Source: Polytrichum commune
Lineage: Eukaryota; Streptophyta; Polytrichopsida; Polytrichales; Polytrichaceae
Direction of reading: 5' to 3'
DNA: 64,000 bases
Assembly: GCA_950295325.1 (NCBI GenBank)
Contig: OX485804.1
Span: forward strand, 67,990,033-68,054,032
Positions 1-11,329 of this stretch are shown here, one piece after another. The position numbers were made by a program, and so were the translations under genes. The first letter of the stretch is position 1, and every line of letters begins with the position of its first letter. The notes under the pieces are model-generated. The model ran no database searches, had not been told where the DNA came from, and was given only the letters and a program-made list of their open reading frames with translations.

Positions 1-849
1 GAGGGAGGACCCCCACACACCAAACAATACTCGTCCCACATGCTCATGGTAACCTCCAAATCCAACCGAAACCCACCAAGTAAATTCCTCAGTAAAATTC
101 AATCCTTGTTCCAAAAAAGTCTCAAGAACAATATAAACTAGACGTCGCACTCCACGACTTTTCTCTGTGATTCCTCGCAACAAATTAAAGTGCACTTCTA
201 ATCTCGACTCGCGTACACACAGCTCTCAACAACTAGATGTTCACGATTTCCATCTCCAACCATCTCCACCGATCCAACAAGGCCCCTACCAACTAGTAAA
301 ACAGGAGCTTAATAAATTCTTTGTTCACGATGTTCACAATTCTAGACGGAGATTGGTGGAGGGAGTTCCTAAAGTCTAACTCTCACCGCAACAGTAAGCT
401 GAAACCTGTGGCCTTTTTCCAGTACTGATTCCTCCCCCAACAGAAGTGAAGCTCCTCATGAAATTCTCAACTCTCATACAACAACAGACTGAATCATGAG
501 TTTAGGGCATTATCTCATGAATCTGAAGATGGATAGGTACTGATGCGGAGCTTCCTTATGATGATCTAGAGATATACAAAAGGATAGTTTTCTGTAGATT
601 TGAATCTAGCTGCTGTGAGTAAGAAGCTTGAAGGTTTGAAGCTTGAGCTACAAGCCTCTCCACCGGCCACCTCCTTTGATTCTCATTTTCTTCTTCTTAA
701 GTTAGTCTTCCTGGAGATGCCTAAGCACTATGTGGTCGTGTAGTAAATGTTTGTTGTTTTATGAAGGAAATAGAATATAGTGGCCAAGGCCCACCCGGTG
801 TCAAAAGACACCCCCATTACTAGGGTGGTGTTTAGTAGCACCTAGGTTA
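1..849. other. Intergenic, no gene recognised
   Basis: No open reading frame here has recognisable protein motifs, and no RNA gene is seen. The sequence is ordinary AT-rich spacer up to the first MITE. Confidence 0.6.
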
Positions 850-1184
850 GGGCCACTTCACACACAAGCCAAGGGCCGTGACCGTGTAATTGTGAGGGCC
901 CTCGACTCTCATTAATATGGCCGTTCCAGTTGTTTGACTGATATGGTATATTGGAATTTGCTGAGGACTGTCTTTTGGAGGTGGGCCTGACTCAAGTTCC
1001 AGCATATCATGAAACATTATTTTATAATCTATCATGTAGGAATCCATGTAGATTTTTCATCCATAATACTTTCTTTGGGCCTTTAGGCTTTCACCTTCTA
1101 ATGTGAAGTCTTGGCCTTTCTGACCAATGAGAGATCGTAGAATGCAATGGTCACATGCCTTCAATCTCATGTATGAAGCGATTC
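850..1184. mobile_element. PIF/Harbinger-like MITE, copy 1 (decayed)
   Basis: The element begins GGGCCACTTCACACACAAGC and ends in a degenerate inverted copy (GTATGAAGCGATTC). It is flanked on both sides by TTA (847-849 and 1185-1187). A three-base TTA target duplication with GGGCC termini is typical of Tourist/PIF-Harbinger MITEs. It shares the inner sequence GGAATCCATGTAGA with the copy at 7402-7901, which supports one family. It has no coding capacity. Confidence 0.7.
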
Positions 1185-1192
1185 TTATACCA

Positions 1193-1624
1193 GAGAGAAG
1201 GAACTATCGTATACGAGTGTACCTCTCACTCATCTAATATAACATCTTGACCCCTATAGGTTTCTTGCCAATTCATCTTAAATGACTTCGAGTCGACTAA
1301 TTCAGGGTTCATTCATCTAATATAAAAGCCATGAATAGTATGTAGCCCAGAGTTTTTTTTCTAGTTGATTTGACATCATAATTAACTTTAATTTGAGTCA
1401 AGTAGATTCATTTGGAAACTTCAAACGAAATATGATGTCAAATCAACCAACCAAAATTTACCTCCAGGCTACATGCCATTTTAAGGTTTGTATGTTGGAT
1501 GAATGGATTTCAAATTGATACACTCAAAGTTGTTTCAGATGAAATGGCAACAAATCTATAGAGGGTCAAGATGTTATGTTGGATGAATGAGAGGTATGCT
1601 CGTATACAATAATTCCCTCTCTCC
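1193..1624. mobile_element. Foldback (palindromic) MITE, copy 1
   Basis: The two halves are near-perfect inverted copies. The left arm starts GAGAGAAGGAACTATCGTAT and continues with CTCTCACTCATCTAATATAA. The right arm is its reverse complement at about 1556-1624. The centre also pairs: TTGATTTGACATCAT near 1366 with ATGATGTCAAATCAA near 1432. The whole 430-bp element could fold into one long hairpin. Related copies lie at 42422-42679 and 43069-43140. It abuts the Harbinger MITE on its left. Confidence 0.7.
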
Positions 1625-1714
1625 GTTGTACTCAAGGAGAGGGTGAGAAAGTTGATTGCTATGTACATCATGAAAGCTACTATTTAAAGCCAATTTAACA
1701 TCTAGATAAAGATG

Positions 1715-2007
1715 CTCAGCAAATGTTAGGATGCTTAAGAATGTCTTCCTCTTGCATACTAGACTATAAATACATGACACTTGCCATTAAAATGCTCACT
1801 AATGTCTTTTTCTTGGATTCAAAACGCAAAACTATCATCTCAAGTATCCCAATGTGCTACGTTAAATGTCGTAATTTGTTTCACTTTAAAAAGTTACTTG
1901 TGTTGACAAATAGTATCATATTGGCAACTATCGGACATGACACTTTGAGACTTCTAGGCATCTAGTTAAGGCCCTTCACAAATAGTGTATGTGACACTAA
2001 ATACCAT
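1715..2007 (+). mobile_element. Partial copy of a ~0.5 kb TIR element family
   Basis: This stretch matches 9790-10089 on the same strand and 7905-8230 on the opposite strand. Shared blocks include CTTCCTCTTGCATACTA and GGCATCTAG. It ends in the family terminus GTGACACTAAATACCAT at about 1991-2007. The left half of the element is missing, possibly lost next to the neighbouring foldback element. Confidence 0.6.
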
Positions 2008-3285
2008 ATACGGTGTACCACGACATAATAAGAAGTGCACACATTGAACTACAACAAAGAAAACACAATGTTTTAACTCTTGTGCCTCCATACAGTGGCC
2101 CAACCTAATATGACCATAATTGATGTGGTAAAGGATCCCTTAGTAGGTCCAAGGAGTTTTTCATTATGTGCTACTAAAGAATATCTCCAAATTGGCACTT
2201 CAATTCGATCACCCAACATGAGTTGTGAGGCACTCAAGGGGGTTACTCCCGTATTTTTAGAAAACTACGTGAGAACGAATATAGGGTCCACATTAAAGTT
2301 GCAAGCTACAAATTATAAAGCTTTTACTTGTAATAGAGCTCAAGTTATATATTGAACTTTGTGTAATAAATAAATTAGGGTGTTTACAAATTGATCATGT
2401 TAGAGAAGTTTTAAAACTAGCATAATATAGGGTTCAGTAGGGTGGGGAATCAAAATAATATATATTAAAGCCCCACTATGGATGAGCACCATTAGATGAC
2501 ATCTCATGGATGTCTCTTGGTACTTGGATGTGATGTGTTGGGTCAGATGTGGGAAGGGCTCATAATGGGTTTGTGCATTGTATTTGGCTTTGTGAGCTCC
2601 TGATTAGGATTTGTGGGAGCTCTTTGAAGTTTTTATGTATGTGCAAACTCCCACCATCTTGCAAACTAGGTGAATGTTGATTATTGGTTATTGAAGGTTG
2701 GATAGTAGTGCAAACACATAGTTGTGCTCCTCTATGCGCCCATCCCACAACTTCATTTTTCCTAGTTTCAAAAAAAACAAATTTTGCTCGCTTGGTATAT
2801 GGGTAGGGTTTTGAATTCTCCTTGTGATTTCTCACTTTTTGGGGAGCATTGTCGATGCAAAAGAGGTGGTGACATCAACACGAGGCGTTCGTATGAGTGA
2901 TACCTATTGCAACTCGAGGTATTCGGTTCTAGTGAGGTTGTTGGTCACAAACCAAGTTTGCAATGTCTTTGAAGTTGAAATTGTTCTCACTTGCTAATGC
3001 CTCCGCTAGTCCAACACAATGGATTTTGCAAGTGTAATGAGGGCAACACATATGCAAAACTAATACTACTACTTGAAGGTATTCATATTGTACAATGACC
3101 CTTTCAATTCTTTAATATTGAGAGTAGACGAAGGATTAATTGTAAGCTTGAGGTGCTAAATAGGATTTTTTCGAATGTATATGCTTTACCACTAGTTGAT
3201 CCCAACCTTGAATCCAGAAAGTGGATGCGTATGGTTGACATAGGTTTTGTTTATGACTCCTAACAAACTATAAAATGCATAACAT
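2008..3285. other. Intergenic, no gene recognised
   Basis: Only short ORFs without recognisable motifs occur here. No RNA gene or well-formed repeat was seen. Confidence 0.5.
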
Positions 3286-3700
3286 ATGAGGTTGAAATCC
3301 AAGATCTTACCCCTCTCGACTACTATGATTAGCCATTGCCTCCACATGTTGGTTCTAGAGTTAGCAATGAGAGCATTGACATGTGTGGCATCTTACATGA
3401 AGTCCACATTGGTGAGTGCCAAGGTTATGGCCATATACTTGTTGATCAAAGAGAAACTCGAGAAAGATATGAAATTAATAACCCTAGAGGATCACCAATG
3501 GCACTTGATGTCTTCATACCATAATTTTGTGGGTGTAGTAAAGGTCAATTGTGTGGAGTGTTGTAAAGAGTTTGGATCCCCCATTGAAGATCATTTCCAA
3601 ATACAAAATCCACAACCTCTTTGCCAGTTTTCTAAAATGTCACCTCATGTCTAGCATACATATTCGAAATTGGTGCCAAAAAAAATGAATGTAGTTCATT
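3286..3700 (+). pseudogene. Possible decayed transposase fragment with BED-like zinc-finger remnant
   Basis: A 122-codon open frame contains VNCVECCKEFG, a CxxC arrangement like the start of a BED-type finger. After a frame change, the stretch that would hold the histidines (CHLMSSIHIRNWC) can be read at about 3635-3680. Residues in two frames suggest a broken gene. BED fingers occur in hAT-type transposases, but no catalytic core is seen nearby, so the assignment is weak. Confidence 0.25.
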
Positions 3701-3755
3701 GATCATCCCCAATCACAAGCCTTTGAAGGGAAGTTTATTTGTCTTGACCATCAAG

Positions 3756-4147
3756 CACTACACCATATAGGATATTTAGTGTTTGATTGTATTTAGTGTT
3801 GTTGCCACCCTTTATGTCTAACACTAATTTTCAATATCTTGCTAATTAGTGTTAGACATAAATATGTTGCTATCTTCCCTACTGCCACCTCCCTTATTAT
3901 ATCTTTCTTTTCATATCCTTACTAACAATAAATTCAAACATTTAACTTCCACATATTACCATAGTTGATATTTAGTGTTAGAGTTTACATTTAATGATAC
4001 TTACTTTCATAGGGTTATTGATATTTAGTGCATGCATTCGTATTTAGTGTATCCAACACTAAATACCCTATTTAGTGTTGTTGAGCAGGGTGGGGTGGTA
4101 ACAACACTAAATATAATCAAACACTAAATATCATGTTTAGTGTAGTG
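3756..4147. mobile_element. CACTA (En/Spm)-like non-autonomous element, copy 1
   Basis: The element starts CACTACA and ends TGTAGTG, the hallmark termini of CACTA transposons. The terminal inverted repeats extend about 50 bp (GATATTTAGTGTTTGAT with its complement, then GTGTTGTTGCCACCC with its complement). The motif ATTTAGTGT recurs many times just inside both ends, as expected for subterminal transposase sites. Flanks AAG and AAT give only a two-of-three match for a 3-bp duplication. At 392 bp it has no coding capacity. Confidence 0.8.
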
Positions 4148-4149
4148 AA

Positions 4150-7100
4150 TGTTAGAAAATTACATAATAGTAAGGTCCATAATATTTACCTGTCTATGAT
4201 ATAACATCCCCCTAAAAACACCTTGTGTTCTCACATGTTCCCATTGAATATAGGGGAGTGAGCCCCCCGAGGTGAGCCATCACCATAGAATCTCATCAAT
4301 GTGATAAAAAATGTAAATAATATACAACCACTTCAATCCTTCCATGATGGATTTAGAATTTAACAATCTAAACATTCATCGTAATCACAACTCTTGTTGT
4401 TTTGATCACATGTCTCATAATGTGTCATGACATCATAGATAGTAGACTAGATTGACAAAGAGTTGCAAGCATGATATACTCTTGAAATGATCATATTGTC
4501 ATAGTGTATCTTGAGATGTTAGGACTTCTTGCTCAATATAAATAATCATTACTTATGAAACTTCATAATTGAGCCTCTAGAAGTGATAGACAATTTTGAT
4601 ATGTGCAAGTGGAAAATCATGTAAACTAGCCAAACTCGATCATTTGTATTCAAAGATCTTATTTTGGGACGTATAGGTCATGGACTCTTTAAGGGCTAAG
4701 GATCCCCACATTGGCTTTTTGAATGCGTTTTGTGAATTTGGACACCTACATAAGTGTATTTTTGGTCGATCTCGTCAACTAGGACACAAACTTGATGTAG
4801 ATGATCTATCTATCTATTTGTATTATCTTGGTCGGTTTAAAACAAATGTCTTAAAAGAGAATTGGATCCAAAAACATGATTGCACACAAGTACACAATTG
4901 TGATTCAAAGTAAATAGGTACCAATTTTTTTTTTGTCTTAGCATTGAATATAGCAAATGAGAGTATTACATGCTTGTGTCATCAGTTTATGCACATTACA
5001 ACAACCAAAAATGGGAGGACAAAACTCGAGCGAGTCAAAGCATATGATGGAAACCCTAAGTAAATTCCATACTTCCAAGAAGTAAGATGGTTGAAATACC
5101 ACCCTATATGTGCATTTTTCATAAACAACGCAATGCACATGCAACAAGATTGTGTTTACAACAAGAGATTCATTAATAAGATTCAATCATAAGATTCACT
5201 AATAAAATCACATGCGTTCGTTATAGTGTCCAAATTTCATGCATAAGTCTACCTAGTTATACCAATGTTAGTTTTTTTCTTCCAATGTTGCGGAATGTTG
5301 TGCCAAGTGTTGGTTAAATAATATCATGCACAAATTTATACTCCTTCAATAATACTTGAATTAAGGATAGTTTTTTGAATCAAAATCTTTGGAAGGTTGT
5401 TTCTTTCACACAACAAGTGTGAAGAGAACTTTGAAATGTGCAAACGTTTTCTTTACGCCAAGTCCATAAATTTAAATGCTAGAATCTAAGTGGCTTTAAA
5501 GTCATTCACCCTTAACTTCCCAAGCCCATGAAGGGTTGTTTTTAAGTGCATTTCACTCAATATTGGTTGTGGACTTTTCATGGACAAGTTTTGAGGTTAA
5601 AATGGGATTTATCCATAGGATCTTAGAACATGGGCAAATGAGCTATTTGAAGGGGAGAAATTGGCATGATTGACCTTTTGGTTTTTCAAATGATAACAAT
5701 TGCATGAAGTGATGCACAAGAAAATGCCATGTACTATCCCCCAAAAAAGGCCTTTGACTAATCAAACTCACTTGGAAAGTGAGCAAATGCTTGTGTGATC
5801 CATTAGATGTGAACAACTCAATAGTTTAGCACTTCCAGAAATTCTCATGCCATTGTGCAAACCATGACAATTTAGCCACCTTGCATTTGGAGTATGTAAA
5901 TTGTCCCATATTTCTAACCACAAATATGCAAAGAATTCTTAAAAATCACAAAGTGTCCAAATGTTAAATTGGATGTGTCATGTGATCACAAAAGGCCTCT
6001 TTTACATGAACATCAAAAATTATTTTACTTTTACCAAATTAAATTATTTTGATCTTCATGCAAAGTTTGCATTGAGGTGGCAAACATTGATTGGAGTCAA
6101 CACCCTCACAACACAACAAAACATGATTATTATCCACTTTTAACATTTTATTTTTACACATTCTAATCATCTTCAAGCTATAGGGGTCAAGAGTTTATAG
6201 ATAGATATCCACGTTGGCTTGATGTTTATGTTTATTTTGATTGTCATCCATTAAACATAAATGGGTTGCTTGGGAAGTTACAGGGCTAAGCCATGTTTCA
6301 TCTTAGACCATCTTACACTGAACAAAATGCTTTGGACCTTTCAAGTTCAAGGGTTAGAAGTGCATACAAGGAGGACTTGGGTGTGCTTTACCCGGTAGAC
6401 TCTCATGATAAACCCTAAACCCTAATTTAAAATCACGATAGTTACGATCACCTACATTGGATATCTGGGGCCAAGGAAAATCAACCGACCCCGGTGTCAA
6501 ATCGTTTATTTTAAATTAAAACACTTATAAATTACTTTGCATTATTCTCACAAGATGTTGAAGCAGAAGAATGCTTGTAGATATTGTAATTAGTCACGGC
6601 CGTTTTTGTAGTTGATTTGCACCCGTACTAATCATATTTTATATGGAAACTTATATTTGAGTGGTGCATGGTTGGGTGTGAATCTAAGAACAAAAATCAA
6701 ACAAGCGTGTGTCATAAAGAAATTGGACTATGTGCTCACAATCTGGTAACCATTCTATACATAAAGAGTCAACATGACTGAGAGAACCTGTACGATCTTT
6801 TGTTAACAACCAGAACCTCACATTGACTGTAACGAACATGATATTTGCTACGAGCTCCAAAAATCAAAAGGACGATGGCTTCAACGCGCACTCCGATTTG
6901 GATTTGCTAATCATCTCACACTAATTGTTGTTTCATACCCCACGAGAAGTGGGTGGAGATAGAGAGAGAAAGAAAAAGTGTCCATTTAAGGCCCGCTTAC
7001 GTTACCCCATGGAACGGGCCCTCCCTTGACAATTCATCTCGGATGATTACAAAGACCGAGACTGAGCTCACATGATAATGAAAGTGCCATAAATGGATAG

Positions 7101-7390
7101 CTTGTGAGTTGATTATGTGTGTGTACTACTCTACATGTTCCCTCTCTTTTTAGTATTTGTAATATTTGAAAACTAGATCCGAGTCCCAAAATTGTGCCTA
7201 ATCTAAACAAAGGGAAGTTAGCCCCATCGCACTTTGCTGGCCTCCTGCAGGCCCACCTCAAACAGCAAGTGCGTGTATACAATTTTATAAGATAAAAATA
7301 TGAAAACCGAATGACGGGTTTCCATTGTCAAAGTTATAAAAAAAAATTACAACTCCCACAACACCATCCCCTCACCACTACTATATTGTT
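4150..7390. other. Intergenic, no gene recognised; short telomere-like tract
   Basis: More than 3 kb of AT-rich spacer holds only short ORFs without recognisable motifs. At 6410-6425 there are two units of the plant telomere repeat (AAACCCTAAACCCTAA). This is too short to be a former chromosome end and may be chance or a telo-box. Confidence 0.5.
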
Positions 7391-7391
7391 T

Positions 7392-8417
7392 ATGGTATTT
7401 AGGGCCACTTCACATACGAGCCAAGAGCCGTGACCATGAAATTGTGAGAGCCCAAAAGAAAATGTCCAAAGGCCGTCCCAACACACCTCCAAAATCATGT
7501 AGTGTGGTCACGGACCGTCGAGTGTTAGTGTGAAGTCATATGTGATTGGGCCCTTAACCAAATGCTATTTCAAGAAATTTTTATTCATGTGGGTCCTCAC
7601 GCATGATAAAATAGAATAAATCAACGGGTGTGAGCATTCGGAGTGCCATGGTCTTTCGGTTTTGTGTTAGGCCTACCTCCAAGAGGTGGTTTTTGAAAAT
7701 AGTCCAAGTGACCATGAAACGCGAGCCATTCGATGCCGTGGAGGAATCCATGTAGACTTTACATCCATCTTGCATTCACATACTCCGTTGGTCCCTCAAG
7801 CGGAGTGCGAAGCGAACTTGGACCGGCTCTGCCTTTTCCACCAATGAGAGTGCTTGAAGTGTAATGGTCACGGGCTCTCGGTCTTGTGTGTGAAGTGGCC
7901 CTTAGTGTCAGAACACTATTTGCAAACAATCTAAACTAGATGCCTAGAGGTTTTAAAATGTCACGTCTAGTAAATGTCAACGTGATACTATTTGTCAACA
8001 TAAACAACTTCTTGAAGTGAAATTTTGTTTACATTATGACATTTAGCATAGCAAATTGGGATACTTGAGACAATAGATTTGCGTTTTAGTATGCCAGGGG
8101 GGATGTACTATTGAGCATACTAATGGCAAGTACCATGTGTTTACATTTTAGTATGGAAGAGGAGGATTTTCTTGAGCATACTAATGCCAAGTGTCATTTG
8201 TGTACACTTTTAATCAACTTGTACATTATTGTGTGACATAAACATAAACTTCATAAGACTATTGAGCATATCTCATGCTAAGATATTAGAAAGTGCACTT
8301 GAACGCCAAGTGTCATGAGGTGACAGTGATGTTGAACTTGTTGATCATTACTGTAACCTAGCACACTCCTCAAAATAAGGTAAGTGACATTACTATGCAC
8401 GTGACACTAAATACCAT
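7392..8417 (-). mobile_element. ~0.5 kb TIR element, reverse copy, interrupted by a nested MITE
   Basis: On the minus strand this copy aligns with 9588-10089. Both ends carry inverted ATGGTATTTA / TAAATACCAT termini. The left terminus is split: ATGGTATTTA (7392-7401) is separated from GTGTCAG (7905) by the Harbinger MITE at 7402-7901. Without the insert the element is about 520 bp. It has no ORF resembling a transposase. Confidence 0.7.
7402..7901. mobile_element. PIF/Harbinger-like MITE, copy 2 (nested)
   Basis: This 500-bp element starts GGGCCACTTCACATACGAGC and ends GTGTGTGAAGTGGCC plus C, a clear inverted pair. It is flanked by TTA at 7399-7401 and 7902-7904, a perfect 3-bp target duplication. 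The TTA comes from the target sequence GGTATTTAGTGTCA, which is the end of another element, so the insertion order can be read directly. A short ORF on the minus strand (7581-7775) is not transposase-like. Confidence 0.8.
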
Positions 8418-8419
8418 CA

Positions 8420-9108
8420 CATCATGTGACCCCCAATCCTTATCAAAGTGGGGTTAGAATGGACATAGATCTATTCACACCTATTATTGTGGGTTGAAAG
8501 CTAACACGGGTAGAAAATATCGTGATCCACTACATACTTATGTGAGGGTTAAAATTAGATTGTCTTATGAATAAAAAAAGATCAATATTCATATCTAAAA
8601 TGATGCTATTTTTTTATTAAAAAATGATGATTTTAATAAAAGATTGATATTCTAATCTCCAACCCACGTCCATTCATGTTTGTGTAGAACACATTGATTT
8701 CAAATTCTTAGTTTTTGAACACATGCTATTACGGACTCAAAAATGACATGGGGTCAAGAAAGCCACATTGACCATACTTATTGCATCAAAATCATAGTGA
8801 ACCACAATCGTGGATGTAGTAGAAGGTTAAGAATTGACACATGTGGGTTTGGTACTTGAATGTCACTCTTGCAATGTTCGTCAACGAGACTCCACACTCA
8901 AGCATGAGAATGTGTAGTGGCCCTAGGGTTATTTATGGTCCTGTCAAGCATCACCTTACGTTGCAATAATAAGCAAAGTCTAAAGAGCGAACGGCACAGT
9001 TCCCAACTACCTATGCTCCATCCGGCTTCCATTATTTCAACCAAAATAAAGTAATGAATAACCAACGTGAATTTGAGCCTGTTGGCCTTACCCTGCTCAA
9101 GAATCCTC
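8420..9108. other. Intergenic, no gene recognised
   Basis: No gene is seen. A lone block near 8913-8936 (TAGTGGCCCTAGGGTTA) resembles the Harbinger MITE terminus but has no partner. Confidence 0.4.
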
Positions 9109-9109
9109 T

Positions 9110-9310
9110 TGATGTAGGGTGGGATTTACTGCCTACGTTGTGGTGGGTGGGCTTTTGGCTTCTTACCTATCCAATTAGTTTTTTCTCTTTTGTCAAGTAG
9201 ATAGAAGATTTCGCAAGCGGGAATCGAACTGACGACCACTTCATTCGGAAATGGGTACCTCTCCACTAACACCTGATAGTTTGGGGTCATCTCATACCAT
9301 TCTTTCAACC
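9110..9310 (-). mobile_element. SINE-like, tRNA-derived sequence
   Basis: On the minus strand, TTAGTGGAGAGG (9269-9258) fits an RNA polymerase III A box. CAGTTCGATTCCCGC (9231-9217) fits a B box, about 27 bases downstream. This order and spacing match the tRNA-derived head of plant SINEs. The acceptor stem and anticodon arm do not fold into a tRNA, so it is not a tRNA gene. The 3' boundary and any target duplication were not found. Confidence 0.45.
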
Positions 9311-9587
9311 ATAAGTAAACCCACCGTCCATTCACACGTAAGGTGTAACATTTAGGTAAAATCATAAGCGTGAAGATATCTTTGAATGCAGGTGGTAAGT
9401 AGAACAAAGGACCTCTCCTAATTTGGATTAGTGGAATGACAAGCATTTTCCAATGTCTCACAAAGTTAGCAACATGTTTAGTGGTTTGGTTTCCAAACAC
9501 CTATATATTGAAGGGTAATAGGAAAAAACTGACCTCCTATAGGTTGGTTGTTGATTCATCCCTAATTAAAAGCCCACCACACCATTT

Positions 9588-10089
9588 ATGGTATTTAATG
9601 CCACATACGTAATTAGTGTCACTCACCTTATTTTGAGGTGTATGCAAGGTGAACACTAATGACCAACAACTTCGTCATGAGTGTCACCTCACGACTCTGA
9701 TATCGTGGCATGAGTATGTTTAATAGTGTTATGAGGTGTATGCTTATGTTACACGATGATGGTCTACGAGTCGACTGAAAGTGCACACGAGTGACACTTT
9801 TAAAGTGCTCAAGAACATCTTCCTCTTGCATACTAAAAATGTAAACACGTGACACTTGTCAGTAGTATGCTCAATAACCTTTCCATTGGATACTAAAACA
9901 CAAAACTATCATCTTAAGTATCCCGACGTGCTACTCTAAATGTCACGGTGTAAATATTTGTTCACTTTAAGAAATCACTTTTGTTGGCAAATAGTATCAT
10001 ATAGGCAATTATTGGATGTGACACTTTGAGACCTCTAGGCATCTAGATTTAGGCCCTTCACAAACAATGCATGTGACACTAAACATCAC
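9588..10089 (+). mobile_element. ~0.5 kb TIR element, forward copy
   Basis: The copy begins ATGGTATTTAATGCCACATA and ends in the inverted form GTGACACTAAACATCAC. It matches the reverse copy at 7392-8417 along its length, including CACCTTATTTTGAGG near 9621. Together with 1715-2007 this makes at least three copies within 9 kb. The superfamily is uncertain because no clear target duplication was seen. Confidence 0.7.
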
Positions 10090-11290
10090 AAATAATGTAG
10101 ACTAGTTTTGCGGTGTCTGACCACACTTTTAGAGTTGATTTATCTAAAATAATAATCTTGAGATTTTAGAGCAATAATCGACGTTTTCATCATCCCCTCC
10201 TCAGGTTTGATCCTACCTTGGGCAACATTTTTCACCTATAATGAAAGTTACCACAACCCTTTGGCATCAACTGAGGCCCATAATAAGGGCCAACACTAAG
10301 GTGTCAACAATGAACACCGTGCATAAAGACCCAAAGTATGTGTGTGTTATTTGGTTAACTTGTCATGTTCTCCAACTTCCACAAACTCACTAGATTTACA
10401 CAATAGAACTTGTGGAGTTATAGTAGAAGTGCATATTTGTTGATTCTTTACTTGAACACGTGTGTCCCCCATTGTGGTCATTTTGAGTGTGGAGTAGTTA
10501 AAGATAATTGGAAGACATAGCTAGTCGAGTCTCTTTCAAACATGTATCTCTATGATGTTCATTCGTCAATTCTCATCTAACCACACATCGATCAAATATA
10601 GGTGACCGATTAAGAAAAGTAACCAAATAGCACCTGTGTACCTTAACCGTTTTTCTCATCCAGCGTAGTGTTCATCCCATCATCCAATAACTCTAATTTT
10701 TTAAACTAAAAACTAGCGTGAAGTGGAGGAAACCTGCCGTCATCAGTTGTTGAGTGCAATTAAGCACAATAACAAGTCCTTCAAAAACATTACAGAAAAA
10801 CCGATCGGTTCTTTACGAGATGCATAACATTACATAGCAGGAGCGCATGTTTTGTGGGCCCAACCTAAGTTATAGGAATAAAAAAACATTCGTATCCCTG
10901 ACAAGCCATAAATTACAGTTGGAATCTTGAGTTCATCAAAGAGATATCAATGATGGCTACAACTTAAACATTGTAGAGCATGGAGAATCGAACCCAATAA
11001 TAGAAAAGAGAACAACCTTGCCTCTTGGTAATGTTATGTGGGAGCATGTCTTTTATTTAGTTATGTGGATTCATCTCAATTATATCAAAAAGGGGAGGAT
11101 TCAAATCTCTCCTCCCCTTTATCCTCTTTCATCCACTCCATCTGCGAACCCCAAACCAAATTCATCCACATCCACCCACATCCATCCGCATGGCTCACTC
11201 GTGAGGTGTTAAATTTAGGGTGTGGGGTTTGAAGGGCGATGACGGGGAGCTTTTACCGCGGAAAGGGGAAAACAGCCCCCATTCAAAATC
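10090..11290. other. Intergenic upstream of the kinesin-12 gene
   Basis: No gene is seen. A B-box-like GGTTCGATTCTCC is present on the minus strand near 10985-10998 but lacks a convincing A box. Confidence 0.4.
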
Positions 11291-11300
11291 GCAACGGTCA
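11290..11300 (+). promoter_or_regulatory. MSA-like element (mitosis-specific activator)
   Basis: CGCAACGGTCA carries the AACGG core and fits the MSA consensus YCYAACGGYYA at 10 of 11 positions. MSA sites are bound by MYB3R factors that drive G2/M genes, including several cytokinetic kinesins. The site lies about 0.8 kb upstream of the kinesin-12 start codon, near the probable promoter. A second AACGG core on the minus strand near 11743 is a weaker match. Confidence 0.45.
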
Positions 11301-11329
11301 CAGCCCCCCCTCGGCCCGCCTTAACACTC

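Noticed and set aside
6410-6425. Interstitial telomere
   Set aside because: Only two repeat units are present, which is easily chance.
9126-9500. 124-codon ORF on the minus strand as a gene
   Set aside because: It overlaps SINE-like A and B boxes, has no recognisable motif and sits between MITEs.
10985-10998. tRNA or SINE from the GGTTCGATTCTCC box on the minus strand
   Set aside because: No matching A box or cloverleaf could be drawn. The similar box at 40753 was dropped for the same reason.
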